A stretch of 35,357 nucleotides of DNA, from the NCBI GenBank assembly GCA_027485615.1, contig JAIXQS010000139.1, positions 1-35,357 of the forward strand, given 5' to 3'. Below, in pieces: positions 7,180 to 15,697 of this stretch (position 1 is its first letter; each line of letters starts with the position of its first letter). Origin of the DNA: Verrucomicrobiaceae bacterium (GTDB lineage Bacteria > Verrucomicrobiota > Verrucomicrobiia > Verrucomicrobiales > Akkermansiaceae). The notes under the pieces were generated by a model. It saw nothing but the letters and a program-made list of their open reading frames with translations. It was not told the origin of the DNA and did not search any database. Made by a program: the position numbers and the translations under genes.

Positions 7180-8055
7180 TCAGAGCCGCTCCACCGAGAC
7201 CTCGACCTCCATCCGGCAGCCCGCGCCGCCCATGTAGGAGCCGTGGATCGGCGCGACGTCCCCGTAATCCCGCCCCACCGCGATTTTCACATATCTCTGG
7301 TCGGCGAGGACGGCGTTGGTCGGATCAAAACCGATCCAGCCCGTCTCAGGCAGGTAGACTTCGCACCATGCGTGGGAGGCCTGCGCGCCGACCAGCGATT
7401 CCCCGCCGCCTGTCAGGATATACCCGGAGGCGTAGCGCGCGGGCAGGCCGATGGAGCGGCACATGCCTATCATCACGTGGGTGAAATCCTGGCACACCCC
7501 TTTCCTCAGCGCGAAGGCCTGCTCCAAGTGCGTCTCCACATCGGTCGTCCCCGGCTCATAGGTGAACTCCGCGTAGATCCAGCGCATGACCGCCGCCGCT
7601 TTCTCGAAAACGGCGTTTTCCGCCATCGTGAGATCCAGTGCCTGCCTCCAGATTTCCGGCGGCAGGGAAACCCACCTGCTTTCCAACAGATACTGCCAGC
7701 AACGCTCCCGGATCGAGGGATCATCGTAACAACCCGTGCCGTCCGAGTAGCCGCGATTTGTGATGAAAAGCGGCAGGTTGCGGACTTTCACCATGCTCTC
7801 GATCTCCAGCTTGTTGTGCTCGCCGCTCAGTTCCAAGTGGTGGGTCACGTTCCCGAAAAGGTCATCGAAGCGCCGTAGCCGGGTGGCAGGAATGACCTTG
7901 ATGAAGGCGCTCAGGGTTTTCTGGAAACGGAAATCGCGCGGCTCGAGGCGGAGTGTGTTGAGGCTGTTGCGCACCGCACCCGCGTATCGGAAAACCGTCC
8001 GGTGCCTGACCGCGAGCTTGATTCCCGCGCAGTCCGTTTCGGTTTCATCGGTCAT
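7180..8055 (-). CDS. Transglutaminase-like cysteine protease family protein
   Basis: This 291-residue protein has an N-terminal beta-rich domain of the bacterial transglutaminase type (residues about 12-95, VRHRTVFRYAGAV..LRLEPRD) and a transglutaminase core. The catalytic triad is visible: C188 in RKGVCQDFTH, H228 in ASHAWCEVYL and D244 in WIGFDPTN. Such proteins cleave or form amide bonds. Its ATG overlaps the stop of the alpha-E gene (ATGA), and the circularly permuted ATP-grasp gene lies before that, so all three are almost certainly one operon. No signal peptide is seen. A role in peptide or isopeptide metabolism is inferred from this conserved context. Confidence 0.92.
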   Translation of the reverse strand: MTDETETDCAGIKLAVRHRTVFRYAGAVRNSLNTLRLEPRDFRFQKTLSAFIKVIPATRLRRFDDLFGNVTHHLELSGEHNKLEIESMVKVRNLPLFITNRGYSDGTGCYDDPSIRERCWQYLLESRWVSLPPEIWRQALDLTMAENAVFEKAAAVMRWIYAEFTYEPGTTDVETHLEQAFALRKGVCQDFTHVMIGMCRSIGLPARYASGYILTGGGESLVGAQASHAWCEVYLPETGWIGFDPTNAVLADQRYVKIAVGRDYGDVAPIHGSYMGGAGCRMEVEVSVERL

Positions 8056-9083
8056 TGCTGCGGTTGCTCATGGATATGCCGGGTCATGGAAACGGTCGGG
8101 ATCTCGGGCAGCTTGGATTCGATCCGCTCGGGCATCAGAACATAGGTTTCGAAGATCTCCCCGGCGATCTTGTTGAGCTTGGCCTGGATTTCGTCGAGGA
8201 AAAGGTGCAGGCCTTCCTCGAGCACGTCCTCGGGCTTTCCGAAGTTGAGGGTGGCGAGCATCATGCCGCATTCGCGCTCCGATTCGTTCGAGTAGGTGCC
8301 GCGCGAGGCGCCGGAAATGCGGTGCAGCGCCGCGTCAACCTGATCGATGCAGTATCTGACAGACCGCGGGAAATCCGGCGAGAACAGCAGGAACGCCATC
8401 ACGGTGCGCGCGGTGATTTCCTGCCGCGTCGCGCGGAAAGCACCCATCGCGCCGCAGGAGCTGAGGATGGCGGACCAATGCAGCACGCCCGGCGAGGCGC
8501 GCTCCAAACCTTCCGCCCCTTTCGGGAAATAGGTGGAGATGTCGAGGAAACGGGTGGTCTTGTCGGCGCGCTCAAGGTGCCGCCCGAGCGACATGAAATC
8601 CCAGCGCCCGTCACGCGCCGTCGTCGAGGCGGAGATGCCGAGGAAGGTCATCGCCGCGCGGCGTACCCTCTCGTAGTAACGCGGCGGATTCTTGGCGAGA
8701 AGCTGCGCCGACTCTTCGGATTTCGTGAAGAGATAGAGCGAGTTCAGCTCCTCCCACAGCTCGTCGGAAAGCTGGTCGCGCACCGTCCTGGCATTTTCCC
8801 GCGCATATCCGATGCAGGAGACGATGCTGTTCGGGTTGCGAGTGTCGTTCGTCAGGAAACGGATCACCTGGTCGCTGCCGACATCGTCGTAAAGCTCGTG
8901 GAAGGCCTCCTCGTCGCCGGTGCTCAGGATGATGGGCTTCCAGAATCCCCGCAGCCGCTCGCTGTCGAGGCTCTCGAAATCGAGCAGCACCTGCTCGTTC
9001 ACGTCGATGAGGCGCGCGAGGTTGTCGGCGCGTTCGACATAACGGACCATCCAGTAAAGTGTGTTGGCTACGCGGGAGAGCAT
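8052..9083 (-). CDS. Alpha-E domain protein (DUF403)
   Basis: This 343-residue, largely helical protein matches the alpha-E family, starting MLSRVANTLYWMVRYVERADN with a repeated pattern of E-R-A-D-(N/K) helices: YVERADNLARLID near the start and HLERADKTTRFLDI in the middle. The family has no demonstrated catalytic activity. It nearly always accompanies a circularly permuted ATP-grasp protein and a transglutaminase-like protein, as here. The gene begins 19 bp after the ATP-grasp stop and ends overlapping the transglutaminase start by four bases. It may act as a binding partner or scaffold for peptide synthesis by the ATP-grasp enzyme; this is inference. Confidence 0.93.
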   Translation of the reverse strand: MLSRVANTLYWMVRYVERADNLARLIDVNEQVLLDFESLDSERLRGFWKPIILSTGDEEAFHELYDDVGSDQVIRFLTNDTRNPNSIVSCIGYARENARTVRDQLSDELWEELNSLYLFTKSEESAQLLAKNPPRYYERVRRAAMTFLGISASTTARDGRWDFMSLGRHLERADKTTRFLDISTYFPKGAEGLERASPGVLHWSAILSSCGAMGAFRATRQEITARTVMAFLLFSPDFPRSVRYCIDQVDAALHRISGASRGTYSNESERECGMMLATLNFGKPEDVLEEGLHLFLDEIQAKLNKIAGEIFETYVLMPERIESKLPEIPTVSMTRHIHEQPQQ

Positions 9084-9102
9084 TCGTTCGGTTCGGGGGT
9101 TT

Positions 9103-10530
9103 TTATTTCAGCACCCAGGTGTCCTTGCTGCCGCCGCCCTGGGAGGAGTTCACGACCAGCGAGCCTTTCGTCAGCGCCACGCGGGTCAAGCCTCCGGGGA
9201 CGATTTTCACGTCCTCGCCGTAGATGATGTAGGGGCGCAGGTCGAGATGGCGGCCTTCCATCGCGCCGTCGCACCACGTGGGTGATTGGGAAAGGGAAAT
9301 GACCGGCTGCGCGATGTAGTTGCGCGGATCCGCCTTGATCAGCTCGCGGAATTTCTCGATCTCCTCGGAACTCGCCTGCGGCCCCATGAGCATGCCGTAG
9401 CCGCCGGATTCGTTCGCCGCCTTCACCACCAGCTCCGGCAGGTGCGCCATGATGTGCTTGTAGTCCGCTTCCTCGGAGGCGAGGAAGGTCGGCACGTTCG
9501 GCAGGATGGGCTTCTGGCCGAGGTAATACTCGATCATCCGCGGCACGAAATAATAGATCACCTTGTCGTCCGCCACGCCTGTGCCGACGGCATTCGCCAG
9601 CGCGACGTTGCCCGCCTTGTAGGCGTTCATCAGGCCGGGCACGCCCAGCACCGAGTCTTTCCGGAACACCACGGGATCGATGAAATCATCGTCAATGCGG
9701 CGGTAGATCACGTCCACGCGGACAAGGCCTTTCGTCGTCCGCATGTAAACGAAGCGGTCGATCACCACCAGGTCGCGACCCTCCACGATCTCGATTCCCA
9801 TTTTCCGGGCGAGGTAGCAGTGCTCGAAATAGGCGCTGTTGTAGCAGCCGGGAGTCAGCAGGACGCACACCGGCTCGCCCTCGCGGCGTGGGGAGATGTG
9901 GTGGAGCATGTTGAGGAGGTCGCGCGGGTAGGAGTCCACCGGGCGCACGCCGAGGGAATCGAAGAGGGAGGGGAAAGCCCGCTTGAGCGCGTTGCGGTTT
10001 TCCAGCAGGTAGGACGCGCCGGAGGGGCAGCGGCCGTTGTCTTCGAGCACGTAATAGGTGCCGTCGCCGCCGCGGATCAGGTCGCTGCCGCAGATGTGGA
10101 TGTAGATGTCCTTCGGTACATCCACCCCGCGGAATTCCTTCCGGAAATGCTTCGCGTTCTCGATGTAATGGCGGGGGATGACCTCGTCGTTGAGGATATT
10201 CTGGTCGTGATAGACATCGTGCAGGAAAAGGTTCAGCGCCAGGATGCGCTGCGTCAGCCCCGCCTCCAGATGCTCCCATTCCGCCGCCGGGATCACGCGT
10301 GGCACGGGATCGAAGGGGAAAATCCGCTCCGAGCCGCGGTTGTCGTGATAGACGTTGAACGTGATCCCCTGCCGCATGAAATACAGCTCGCTCGTAGCTT
10401 TCCGGGAAAGGAATTCCTTCTTCCCGAGCTGCTGGAACTTGCGGTGCAGGGGCTCGCAATGCTTCCTCACCTTCCCGTCCGGGGAGAACATCTCATCGTA
10501 GAATTGATCCGCCGTGTAGCCTTCGAACAT
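9103..10530 (-). CDS. Circularly permuted ATP-grasp peptide ligase-like protein
   Basis: This 475-residue protein belongs to the circularly permuted type 2 ATP-grasp family (old DUF404/DUF407). It starts MFEGYTADQFYDEMF. Recognisable blocks are the LTQRILALNLFLHDVY helix (about 92-107), IHICGSDLIRGGDGTYYVLEDNGR (144-167), PSGASYLLENR (169-179) and a late VVKAANESGGYGM loop that likely contacts ATP. ATP-grasp enzymes join a carboxylate to an amine through an acyl-phosphate. The product of this family is not established. It is the first gene of the ATP-grasp, alpha-E, transglutaminase operon; a synthesis/hydrolysis pair acting on a small peptide is the usual proposal. Confidence 0.93.
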   Translation of the reverse strand: MFEGYTADQFYDEMFSPDGKVRKHCEPLHRKFQQLGKKEFLSRKATSELYFMRQGITFNVYHDNRGSERIFPFDPVPRVIPAAEWEHLEAGLTQRILALNLFLHDVYHDQNILNDEVIPRHYIENAKHFRKEFRGVDVPKDIYIHICGSDLIRGGDGTYYVLEDNGRCPSGASYLLENRNALKRAFPSLFDSLGVRPVDSYPRDLLNMLHHISPRREGEPVCVLLTPGCYNSAYFEHCYLARKMGIEIVEGRDLVVIDRFVYMRTTKGLVRVDVIYRRIDDDFIDPVVFRKDSVLGVPGLMNAYKAGNVALANAVGTGVADDKVIYYFVPRMIEYYLGQKPILPNVPTFLASEEADYKHIMAHLPELVVKAANESGGYGMLMGPQASSEEIEKFRELIKADPRNYIAQPVISLSQSPTWCDGAMEGRHLDLRPYIIYGEDVKIVPGGLTRVALTKGSLVVNSSQGGGSKDTWVLK

Positions 10531-10589
10531 CGAATCGTTGGGTTTGTAGTCTCTTCACCATTAGCATCCCCCGCGCCAAAAACCTGCGG

Positions 10590-11348
10590 CTAGCCGATTT
10601 CTTTCCGCCCTAGGCCGAAACTTCCGCTACCGCCGCAGCCGCCACCGTAAGGTGCGCCCAACCTCTCCGGCACATCGGTTTCCGGAAAGACCCTGGTCTC
10701 CGACTGGCGTCTGTCCGCCCTTGCGATCAGCCAACCCAACCCCATTCCGCAAAGCGCCAGCAACGAAAGAGCTCCCACTGTGATCAGCGCCAAACGCAAC
10801 GAACTACCGCTTTCCGCCGGAGCCGCCTTCCGAGCAAAATACGTTTCCATCTCAAGGCATATTTCCGTCACTACTGCCTCTATATAAACCTCCGGCCTCT
10901 CCACCCCCTCCTTGTTCGCGGCGTCAGCCAACGCCTTCGTGATGATCTTTACCAGTTCGTAGGACGGCACCCCTGCCTCCCCCGCCGCCATAACCTCCCC
11001 GGCGTCGAGGTTTCTGCCGAATCCAAGCTCCCGCGTGTCGCTTTCGAGAACCACCACCAGCCCGCCGCCCCCGGGCAACCACGCCTGCTGCAGTTGCGCA
11101 GCCATTTCGTTCGGATTGCTGGAAATCAGCGACCGATGAATTACCACAAACAGCTGGTAACCCCTTTCCCTCTCCAGAACATTGATCATCCCGGCCAGCC
11201 TGCGCTCCGCGTCGGAACCCTTGCCCAAAACCCCGCCCGGATCGGAAAATCCCGCCGGCGGCGGAGTCGGAAGCTCCTCACCCGGCAAGCTCTGGCTCAC
11301 CACCCCCGCCACCGCCAACGACCACAGAACAACCGCCGCGATAATCAT
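10590..11348 (-). CDS. TPM-domain membrane protein with signal peptide
   Basis: This 252-residue protein has an N-terminal signal (residues 1-20), a TPM domain (about 33-175; FSDPGGVLGKGSDAERRLAG, ERGYQLFVVIHRSL, RELGFGRNLD), one transmembrane helix (about 183-208), and a C-terminal glycine-rich tail with GGGCGGSGSFGLG. This is the YgcG/Psb32 arrangement. TPM proteins are membrane-tethered factors with acid phosphatase activity reported for some; a role in photosystem repair is known only in plants. The ATG at 11346-11348 is chosen; a GTG two codons upstream is possible. It lies 59 bp from the ATP-grasp gene in the same direction and could share transcription, but a functional link is not shown. 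Confidence 0.85.
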   Translation of the reverse strand: MIIAAVVLWSLAVAGVVSQSLPGEELPTPPPAGFSDPGGVLGKGSDAERRLAGMINVLERERGYQLFVVIHRSLISSNPNEMAAQLQQAWLPGGGGLVVVLESDTRELGFGRNLDAGEVMAAGEAGVPSYELVKIITKALADAANKEGVERPEVYIEAVVTEICLEMETYFARKAAPAESGSSLRLALITVGALSLLALCGMGLGWLIARADRRQSETRVFPETDVPERLGAPYGGGCGGSGSFGLGRKEIG

Positions 11349-11453
11349 TCTCACCCGTCGAATCTCTGCGCTGGGGCAAAGCCTGACAATCCGGAAAACA
11401 TAAAACGCAATCGCCGGGCGCAGTCATCGCGCAGCAGCAAGCCGCTTCATCCC

Positions 11454-11783
11454 TCAGAACGGCTTGCGCAGGCCGAGGTAGGCGGCGGCGGTGGCGGCGG
11501 CGAGGCAAAGCGCGAAAACCATCCACGGAGCGAGCAGCTTGCGCTTCGCGAGGACAGGTGCGACGCCGATGAAGAGCCAGAGGCCGAGTTTCACCTTCCA
11601 CCAATGCATTGGCGTAGGCTTGCCGAGCATCGCGAAGCCGATCAGGAGGATGAGGACGAGCGAAATGCCATGCAGCATCGAAGCGGACTTGGCTTTCGAT
11701 CCGGCCAGCATGGTCGCGCCGAGCGAGGCGAATAGTGCAAAGACACCGGCGAGGTGGAGGGTTTTCAGCAATAGGAGATCCAT
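11454..11783 (-). CDS. Small four-helix membrane protein
   Basis: This 109-residue protein starts MDLLLLKTLHLAG; frames that start further upstream add 75 residues of non-hydrophobic, Arg-rich sequence overlapping the divergent gene and are rejected. Four hydrophobic segments are seen at about 7-26, 37-53, 63-79 and 86-104. Histidines lie in or near helices (LKTLHLAGV, MLHGISL, MHWWKVK), a pattern seen in small integral membrane proteins with possible haem or metal contacts, but I cannot name a family. It lies 105 bp from the TPM gene on the same strand and is divergent from the next gene. Confidence 0.7.
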   Translation of the reverse strand: MDLLLLKTLHLAGVFALFASLGATMLAGSKAKSASMLHGISLVLILLIGFAMLGKPTPMHWWKVKLGLWLFIGVAPVLAKRKLLAPWMVFALCLAAATAAAYLGLRKPF

Positions 11784-11868
11784 GGCGCGGAGATTCGGCG
11801 GGCGGCGGCGACAAATCAAGAGAAACCCGGAAAGTTGCGCTGCCGGAGATCCGTAGTGGATAGCGCCA

Positions 11869-12120
11869 ATGAAACGGAAAATCGCATGGATTGGAGCCAT
11901 CCTATCGGGATTGTATCTTCTGACGATAGGGCCATTGCCTTTCCCCGCAATGGATCCGCTCCCTTTCATCGACGAGGCCTTCGCCCTCGCCATTTTCCTG
12001 AAATGCACCTCACACTTGGGTTATGACCTTCGGAAATGGTTGCCCTCCATGGGGAAAAAAGGAAAATCCAGCCCAACGCCACCCGCAGCGGGCAAGAAAG
12101 ACGTCACGATTGACGTTTGA
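11869..12120 (+). CDS. Small membrane-associated protein, possibly DUF1232-like
   Basis: This 83-residue protein has a hydrophobic N-terminus (residues 5-22) and a second amphipathic/hydrophobic stretch PFIDEAFALAIFLKC (about 32-46), then a basic Pro/Lys-rich tail. The spacing of a first helix, a P-x-P-x-(M)D-P turn and an 'ID(E/D)' segment recalls DUF1232, but the match is weak. The start is the ATG at 11869. It lies 33 bp before the cytochrome gene in the same direction, so the two may be co-transcribed. Codon use looks ordinary for the window. Confidence 0.6.
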   Translation: MKRKIAWIGAILSGLYLLTIGPLPFPAMDPLPFIDEAFALAIFLKCTSHLGYDLRKWLPSMGKKGKSSPTPPAAGKKDVTIDV

Positions 12121-12153
12121 AACCCGCGCACCCCGAATTGACCCATCACAATC

Positions 12154-13677
12154 ATGTCCAAAGAAACCGACCTCGACACCCAGCCCACCGGAAAAACGCT
12201 GCCATGGTTCCTGACCATCACCGGCCTGCTCACCATCGGTGGCCTGATCGCCATGCCCTTTCTCGCCGGTGAGCCGGACGGGGACAAGATGCCGGACATG
12301 GTGCGTTTCCTCGGTCGTTTCCATCCCGTCATCCTGCATCTTCCCATCGGGATTTTCTCGCTGATCCTGCTCGAGGAGCTGCTGGGGATGTTTACCCGGG
12401 AAAAAAAGCGGCGCACCGTCCTGCCGATTTTCATCGGGGCGGCGAGCGCGGTGGTGGCGGTGATCGCCGGTTTCCTGCTCTACCATGGCGGCGGATACGA
12501 GGGCAGCGAGCTGGCGGAAGACCACCTTTGGAGCGGCCTGGGTTTTGCATGCGTGGCCGTGGTGACGATGATCGTGAAGGCATGGAGCCTCGCACCGGCC
12601 GCCTCGCAGGCTTTCTACCGCGTCCTGCTGTTCGGCAGCGTGGGCGTGATGGGTTTTGCGAGCCATGGCGGCGCCTCGATGACCCACGGCTCCGACTACC
12701 TGACAAAATACGCGCCTGATCCGATCCGTGAGGCGATCGGTCTTGAACCGAAGGAGAAGGAAGAGGAGATCAAGGCCAAGCCGCTGGAGGAGCAGGTAGC
12801 CTATGCAGACATCGTGCAGCCCATCCTGAACAAGCGCTGCGTGGAATGTCACAAGGAGGGCAAATCCAAGGGCAAGCTGCGGATGGACACATTCGAAATG
12901 CTCGTGAAAGGCGGCAAGGAGGGCTCCGCCATCGAGCCGGGTGTGGCCGAAGACAGCAACATCGTCATCCGCCCGGAGCTGCCCATGGACGATGAGGAGC
13001 ACATGCCGCCCGAGGGCAAGAAGGACATCGAGGAGCACGAGCTCGCCGTCGTGAAATGGTGGATCAACGAAGGCGCCGATCCCAAAAAAACCGTCGGAGA
13101 GCTGAAGCTGACAGACGAGATCCGTGCGGCGATCGGCAAGCTTGATCTCGGCATCGGCAAGGGAGAAACGGCCGTGAAAGAGGCGGTCTCCGACCTGCCC
13201 TCTGACGATCTCCGCGCCACGGTTGCCAAGCTAGGCGTGGATTTCCCCGGCGGACTTACCTTCGAGTCGCAATCCTCCGCGAGCCTCACTTTCACCGGCG
13301 TTTCCCTGCGGAAGAACCTCACCGACGAGCTCTTCGCGAAGCTCTCGCCCGTGATCCCGAAGATGATCGCGGTCGATCTCTCCGCCACCTCGGTGACGGA
13401 CGCGTCCATCGCCAAGCTCGCCGCCGCCACCGATCTCCGCATGGTGCGCCTTTCCGAAACGACCATCACCGACGCATCGATGGACACGCTCGCAAAGCTC
13501 ACGAAACTGGAATCCGTGAACCTCTACGGCACCAAGGTCACCGACGCGGGCGTGAAGAAACTCACCGCCCTCCCGAACCTCAAGCGCCTCTATCTCTGGC
13601 AGACGGCGGTCACGCCGGAGGCCATCGCCGAGATCAAGAAAGCGTTGCCCGCAGTGGAGATCGTGACCGGGGTTTGA
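12154..13677 (+). CDS. Planctomycete-type cytochrome c with DUF2231-like membrane region and LRRs
   Basis: This 507-residue protein has three parts. Residues 16-173 hold five hydrophobic helices, including FHPVILHLPIGIFS, the hallmark of DUF2231. Residues about 215-310 form a PSCyt1-type cytochrome c: C229-V-E-C232-H233 for covalent haem and M284 in HMPPEGKK as likely axial ligand. Residues about 375-500 are leucine-rich repeats of the type 'L..L..L.L..T.(V/I)TDA' (four repeats, VTDASIAKLA, ITDASMDTLA, VTDAGVKKLT). Such proteins occur in Planctomycetes and Verrucomicrobia; the redox partner is unknown. The haem part should face the periplasm. The stop directly abuts the stop of the convergent M23 gene. 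Confidence 0.9.
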   Translation: MSKETDLDTQPTGKTLPWFLTITGLLTIGGLIAMPFLAGEPDGDKMPDMVRFLGRFHPVILHLPIGIFSLILLEELLGMFTREKKRRTVLPIFIGAASAVVAVIAGFLLYHGGGYEGSELAEDHLWSGLGFACVAVVTMIVKAWSLAPAASQAFYRVLLFGSVGVMGFASHGGASMTHGSDYLTKYAPDPIREAIGLEPKEKEEEIKAKPLEEQVAYADIVQPILNKRCVECHKEGKSKGKLRMDTFEMLVKGGKEGSAIEPGVAEDSNIVIRPELPMDDEEHMPPEGKKDIEEHELAVVKWWINEGADPKKTVGELKLTDEIRAAIGKLDLGIGKGETAVKEAVSDLPSDDLRATVAKLGVDFPGGLTFESQSSASLTFTGVSLRKNLTDELFAKLSPVIPKMIAVDLSATSVTDASIAKLAAATDLRMVRLSETTITDASMDTLAKLTKLESVNLYGTKVTDAGVKKLTALPNLKRLYLWQTAVTPEAIAEIKKALPAVEIVTGV

Positions 13678-14475
13678 TCACTCCTTCAGCTCGGAAAACT
13701 TCTCCGCGTTCTTCATCTCAAGCTTCGTCCATGGAGCATCGTCCTGTTTGGCGGCGGCCAGCGGAGACGGTAAAATCCCTTTCTCCGAGGCATCGTGCAA
13801 AGCGGCGACGACTGAGGCCGGATCGAGGCGGTTGAGGGGCCGGGCGGTGTAGCCCGCGCCGATGTCCGCGCCATCGGTGGAGCGCGCCTCGAAGTGGAGG
13901 TGGGCGGGATAATAGCCGTTGCCCGTGCCGACCGTGCCGATCAGCTCGCCGCGGGCGACCAGTGTGTTGAGCTTGGCTTTGATCTCATGAAGGTGGGCGT
14001 ACATCGTGTGGACGGGTTTCCCCTGCGGATCGCGGTGGGCGAGGACGACGATATTTCCCCAGCCCGTCGAAGGCTCGCCCGCATAGACCACGAGGCCGTC
14101 GCCCGCCGCGAAAACGGGATCGCCGAGATCCGTGTTCATGCCGCCGATGCCGTTGAGGTCGTCGCCGGTGTGGTGGCCGCCGCGCTTCTCGTTCATTTCC
14201 CAGAATTTCTGCGCGTTGTAGGTCAGCGCGCCGTTTTCCGAACCCATCGGCGCGTCCATGCGGCTGGCCGTCGGGACTTGGTTTGCCTGCCAGGCGGAGA
14301 GGAAATGGAAACGCATGTCAGGCTTGCCGTCCTTCGGCATGTCGAAGGGCTTGTCCGCATCCTGAAAGCCGATCAGTTTCTCCTCCGGCGCGGCCGTGCG
14401 AGAACTCCGCCACACCGTGTAGCCGATGATCCCGGCGGCGAGGAGGAGCGTGATCAGGAGGCGGGTGGCTTTCAT
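13678..14475 (-). CDS. M23-family peptidoglycan endopeptidase, membrane-anchored
   Basis: This 265-residue protein has an N-terminal membrane anchor (residues 4-21) and a LytM-type M23 domain. The zinc-site motifs are HxGxD-like at H102-T-G-D-D106 and H-L-H at 192-194, with H161 in TMYAHLHEI as the third conserved His. M23 enzymes cut peptide cross-links in peptidoglycan or activate amidases. The core is complete and all expected ligands are present, so it is likely active. It faces the periplasm. It ends exactly next to the stop of the cytochrome gene (zero gap) and begins 27 bp after the end of pyrD, with which it may be co-transcribed. Confidence 0.93.
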   Translation of the reverse strand: MKATRLLITLLLAAGIIGYTVWRSSRTAAPEEKLIGFQDADKPFDMPKDGKPDMRFHFLSAWQANQVPTASRMDAPMGSENGALTYNAQKFWEMNEKRGGHHTGDDLNGIGGMNTDLGDPVFAAGDGLVVYAGEPSTGWGNIVVLAHRDPQGKPVHTMYAHLHEIKAKLNTLVARGELIGTVGTGNGYYPAHLHFEARSTDGADIGAGYTARPLNRLDPASVVAALHDASEKGILPSPLAAAKQDDAPWTKLEMKNAEKFSELKE

Positions 14476-14502
14476 CGGGAGGATTACGCGGGGTTTGCTT
14501 GG

Positions 14503-15531
14503 TTATTTCCTGATGCCCGCCAACTCACGGACAAGGGCTGGGCCTTGGTAAACGAAGGACGTGTAAATCTGCACGAGATCCGCGCCGAGGCGGAGTTTTT
14601 CCTCGGCTTCGGCTTTGTTGGAAACGCCGCCGACCCCGATGATGGGGATTTTCCCGGAAAAGGCGGACGCGAACGCGGCGAGGACGTGGTTCGATTTTTC
14701 CAGAACAGGTTTCCCGGAGAGACCGCCCGTTTCATTGGCCCACACGTGTCCTTCTACTTTTTCGCGATCCAGCGTGGTGTTCGTGGCGATCAGGCCGTCG
14801 AGTCCGCCATCTAGGAAAGCCTTGGCGAGATCCGCCACTTGTTCGTCGGTGAGGTCGGGGGCGACTTTAAAGAGGATGGGCACACGTTTCCCATGGCGGG
14901 CGGCGAGGTTTTCCTGCGATCTTTTCAACGTCTCCAACAACCGTGCGGAGGCGTCGGCGGCTTGCAGGTCGCGGAGGCCCGGGGTGTTCGGTGAGGAAAG
15001 GTTTACGGCGATGTAATCCGCCACCGGATAGGCTTTTTCCAAACAGGCGAGGTAATCGTCCGCCGCGTTCTCGTTGGGCGTGTCCTTGTTTTTGCCGATG
15101 TTGAAACCGATGGGGCCGGTGAAGGATTTGTGGGCGCGGACGTTGGCGACGCCCGCTTCGATGCCGGGGTTGTTGAAGCCCATGCGGTTGATGATCGCCT
15201 CCTGCGGGATAAGGCGGAACAGGCGCGGCTTGGGGTTCCCCGCCTGCGGACGCGGCGTGATCGTGCCGATCTCGATGAAGCCGAAGCCGAGCCGCCCGAG
15301 CGCGTCGATGGTGTTGCCCTCCTTGTCGAGACCTGCCGCAAGGCCGATGCGGTTGGGAAATATCAGGCCCATCAGACCGATTGGCTCGCCCTCGGGGAGT
15401 GGCGGCGAAAGGGCTTTGAGCAATCCGGATTTCTCCGCGAAACGCAGCCCCGCCATGCTGGCGTGGTGGGCGGTCTCGGCGTCGAGCGAGAACAGGATTT
15501 TCCGGGCGATGGGGTAAGCAGCGGCGAGCAC
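14503..15531 (-). CDS. pyrD: Dihydroorotate dehydrogenase (quinone), class 2
   Basis: This 342-residue flavoenzyme oxidises dihydroorotate to orotate in pyrimidine synthesis and passes electrons to quinone. The N-terminal helical extension typical of class 2 (about residues 1-45) marks a membrane-associated enzyme. Motifs include GLAAGLDKEG, EIGTITPRPQ.GNPKPRLFR, the NLSSPNTPGLR loop with catalytic S180, LFKVAPDLT and a late IIGVGGV phosphate-binding loop. The start is GTG (15529-15531), giving MLAAAYPIAR; no ATG fits better. It is divergent from the RNA methyltransferase gene, and the intervening space holds a REP-like element. Confidence 0.96.
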   Translation of the reverse strand: MLAAAYPIARKILFSLDAETAHHASMAGLRFAEKSGLLKALSPPLPEGEPIGLMGLIFPNRIGLAAGLDKEGNTIDALGRLGFGFIEIGTITPRPQAGNPKPRLFRLIPQEAIINRMGFNNPGIEAGVANVRAHKSFTGPIGFNIGKNKDTPNENAADDYLACLEKAYPVADYIAVNLSSPNTPGLRDLQAADASARLLETLKRSQENLAARHGKRVPILFKVAPDLTDEQVADLAKAFLDGGLDGLIATNTTLDREKVEGHVWANETGGLSGKPVLEKSNHVLAAFASAFSGKIPIIGVGGVSNKAEAEEKLRLGADLVQIYTSFVYQGPALVRELAGIRK

Positions 15532-15571
15532 GGGCGGATCTTGGCCGAAAGCGGTGGATCTGCAAATCCCG

Positions 15572-15666
15572 AAAGGAACCGCGATTTGGAAATCGCGACC
15601 TGCATGGCGAAACTCCAGCAGAGCGAGTTCACATTGCAGACGCGATTTCTAAATCGCGGTTCCTTT
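15572..15666. repeat. Nested palindrome, REP/MITE-like element
   Basis: Two 26-base arms, 15572-15597 and 15641-15666, are inverted copies of each other with one mismatch. Each arm also contains its own palindrome, CGCGATTT-NN-AAATCGCG (NN is GG on the left and CT on the right). The 43-base centre adds partial pairing (gcgacctgca against tgcagacgc). It sits in the 166-bp gap between divergent pyrD and the RNA methyltransferase gene. This is the form of a bacterial REP pair or a small non-autonomous transposon. It could also be a strong cruciform affecting both promoters. No other copy is visible in this window. Confidence 0.75.
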
Positions 15667-15697
15667 CCCCGGCGAAATCGCATACCAACCTGCTTCC

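Noticed and set aside
9286..10593. A 435-codon plus-strand frame over the ATP-grasp gene
   Set aside because: The minus strand encodes a full-length conserved ATP-grasp protein; the plus frame has no domain features and is a shadow.
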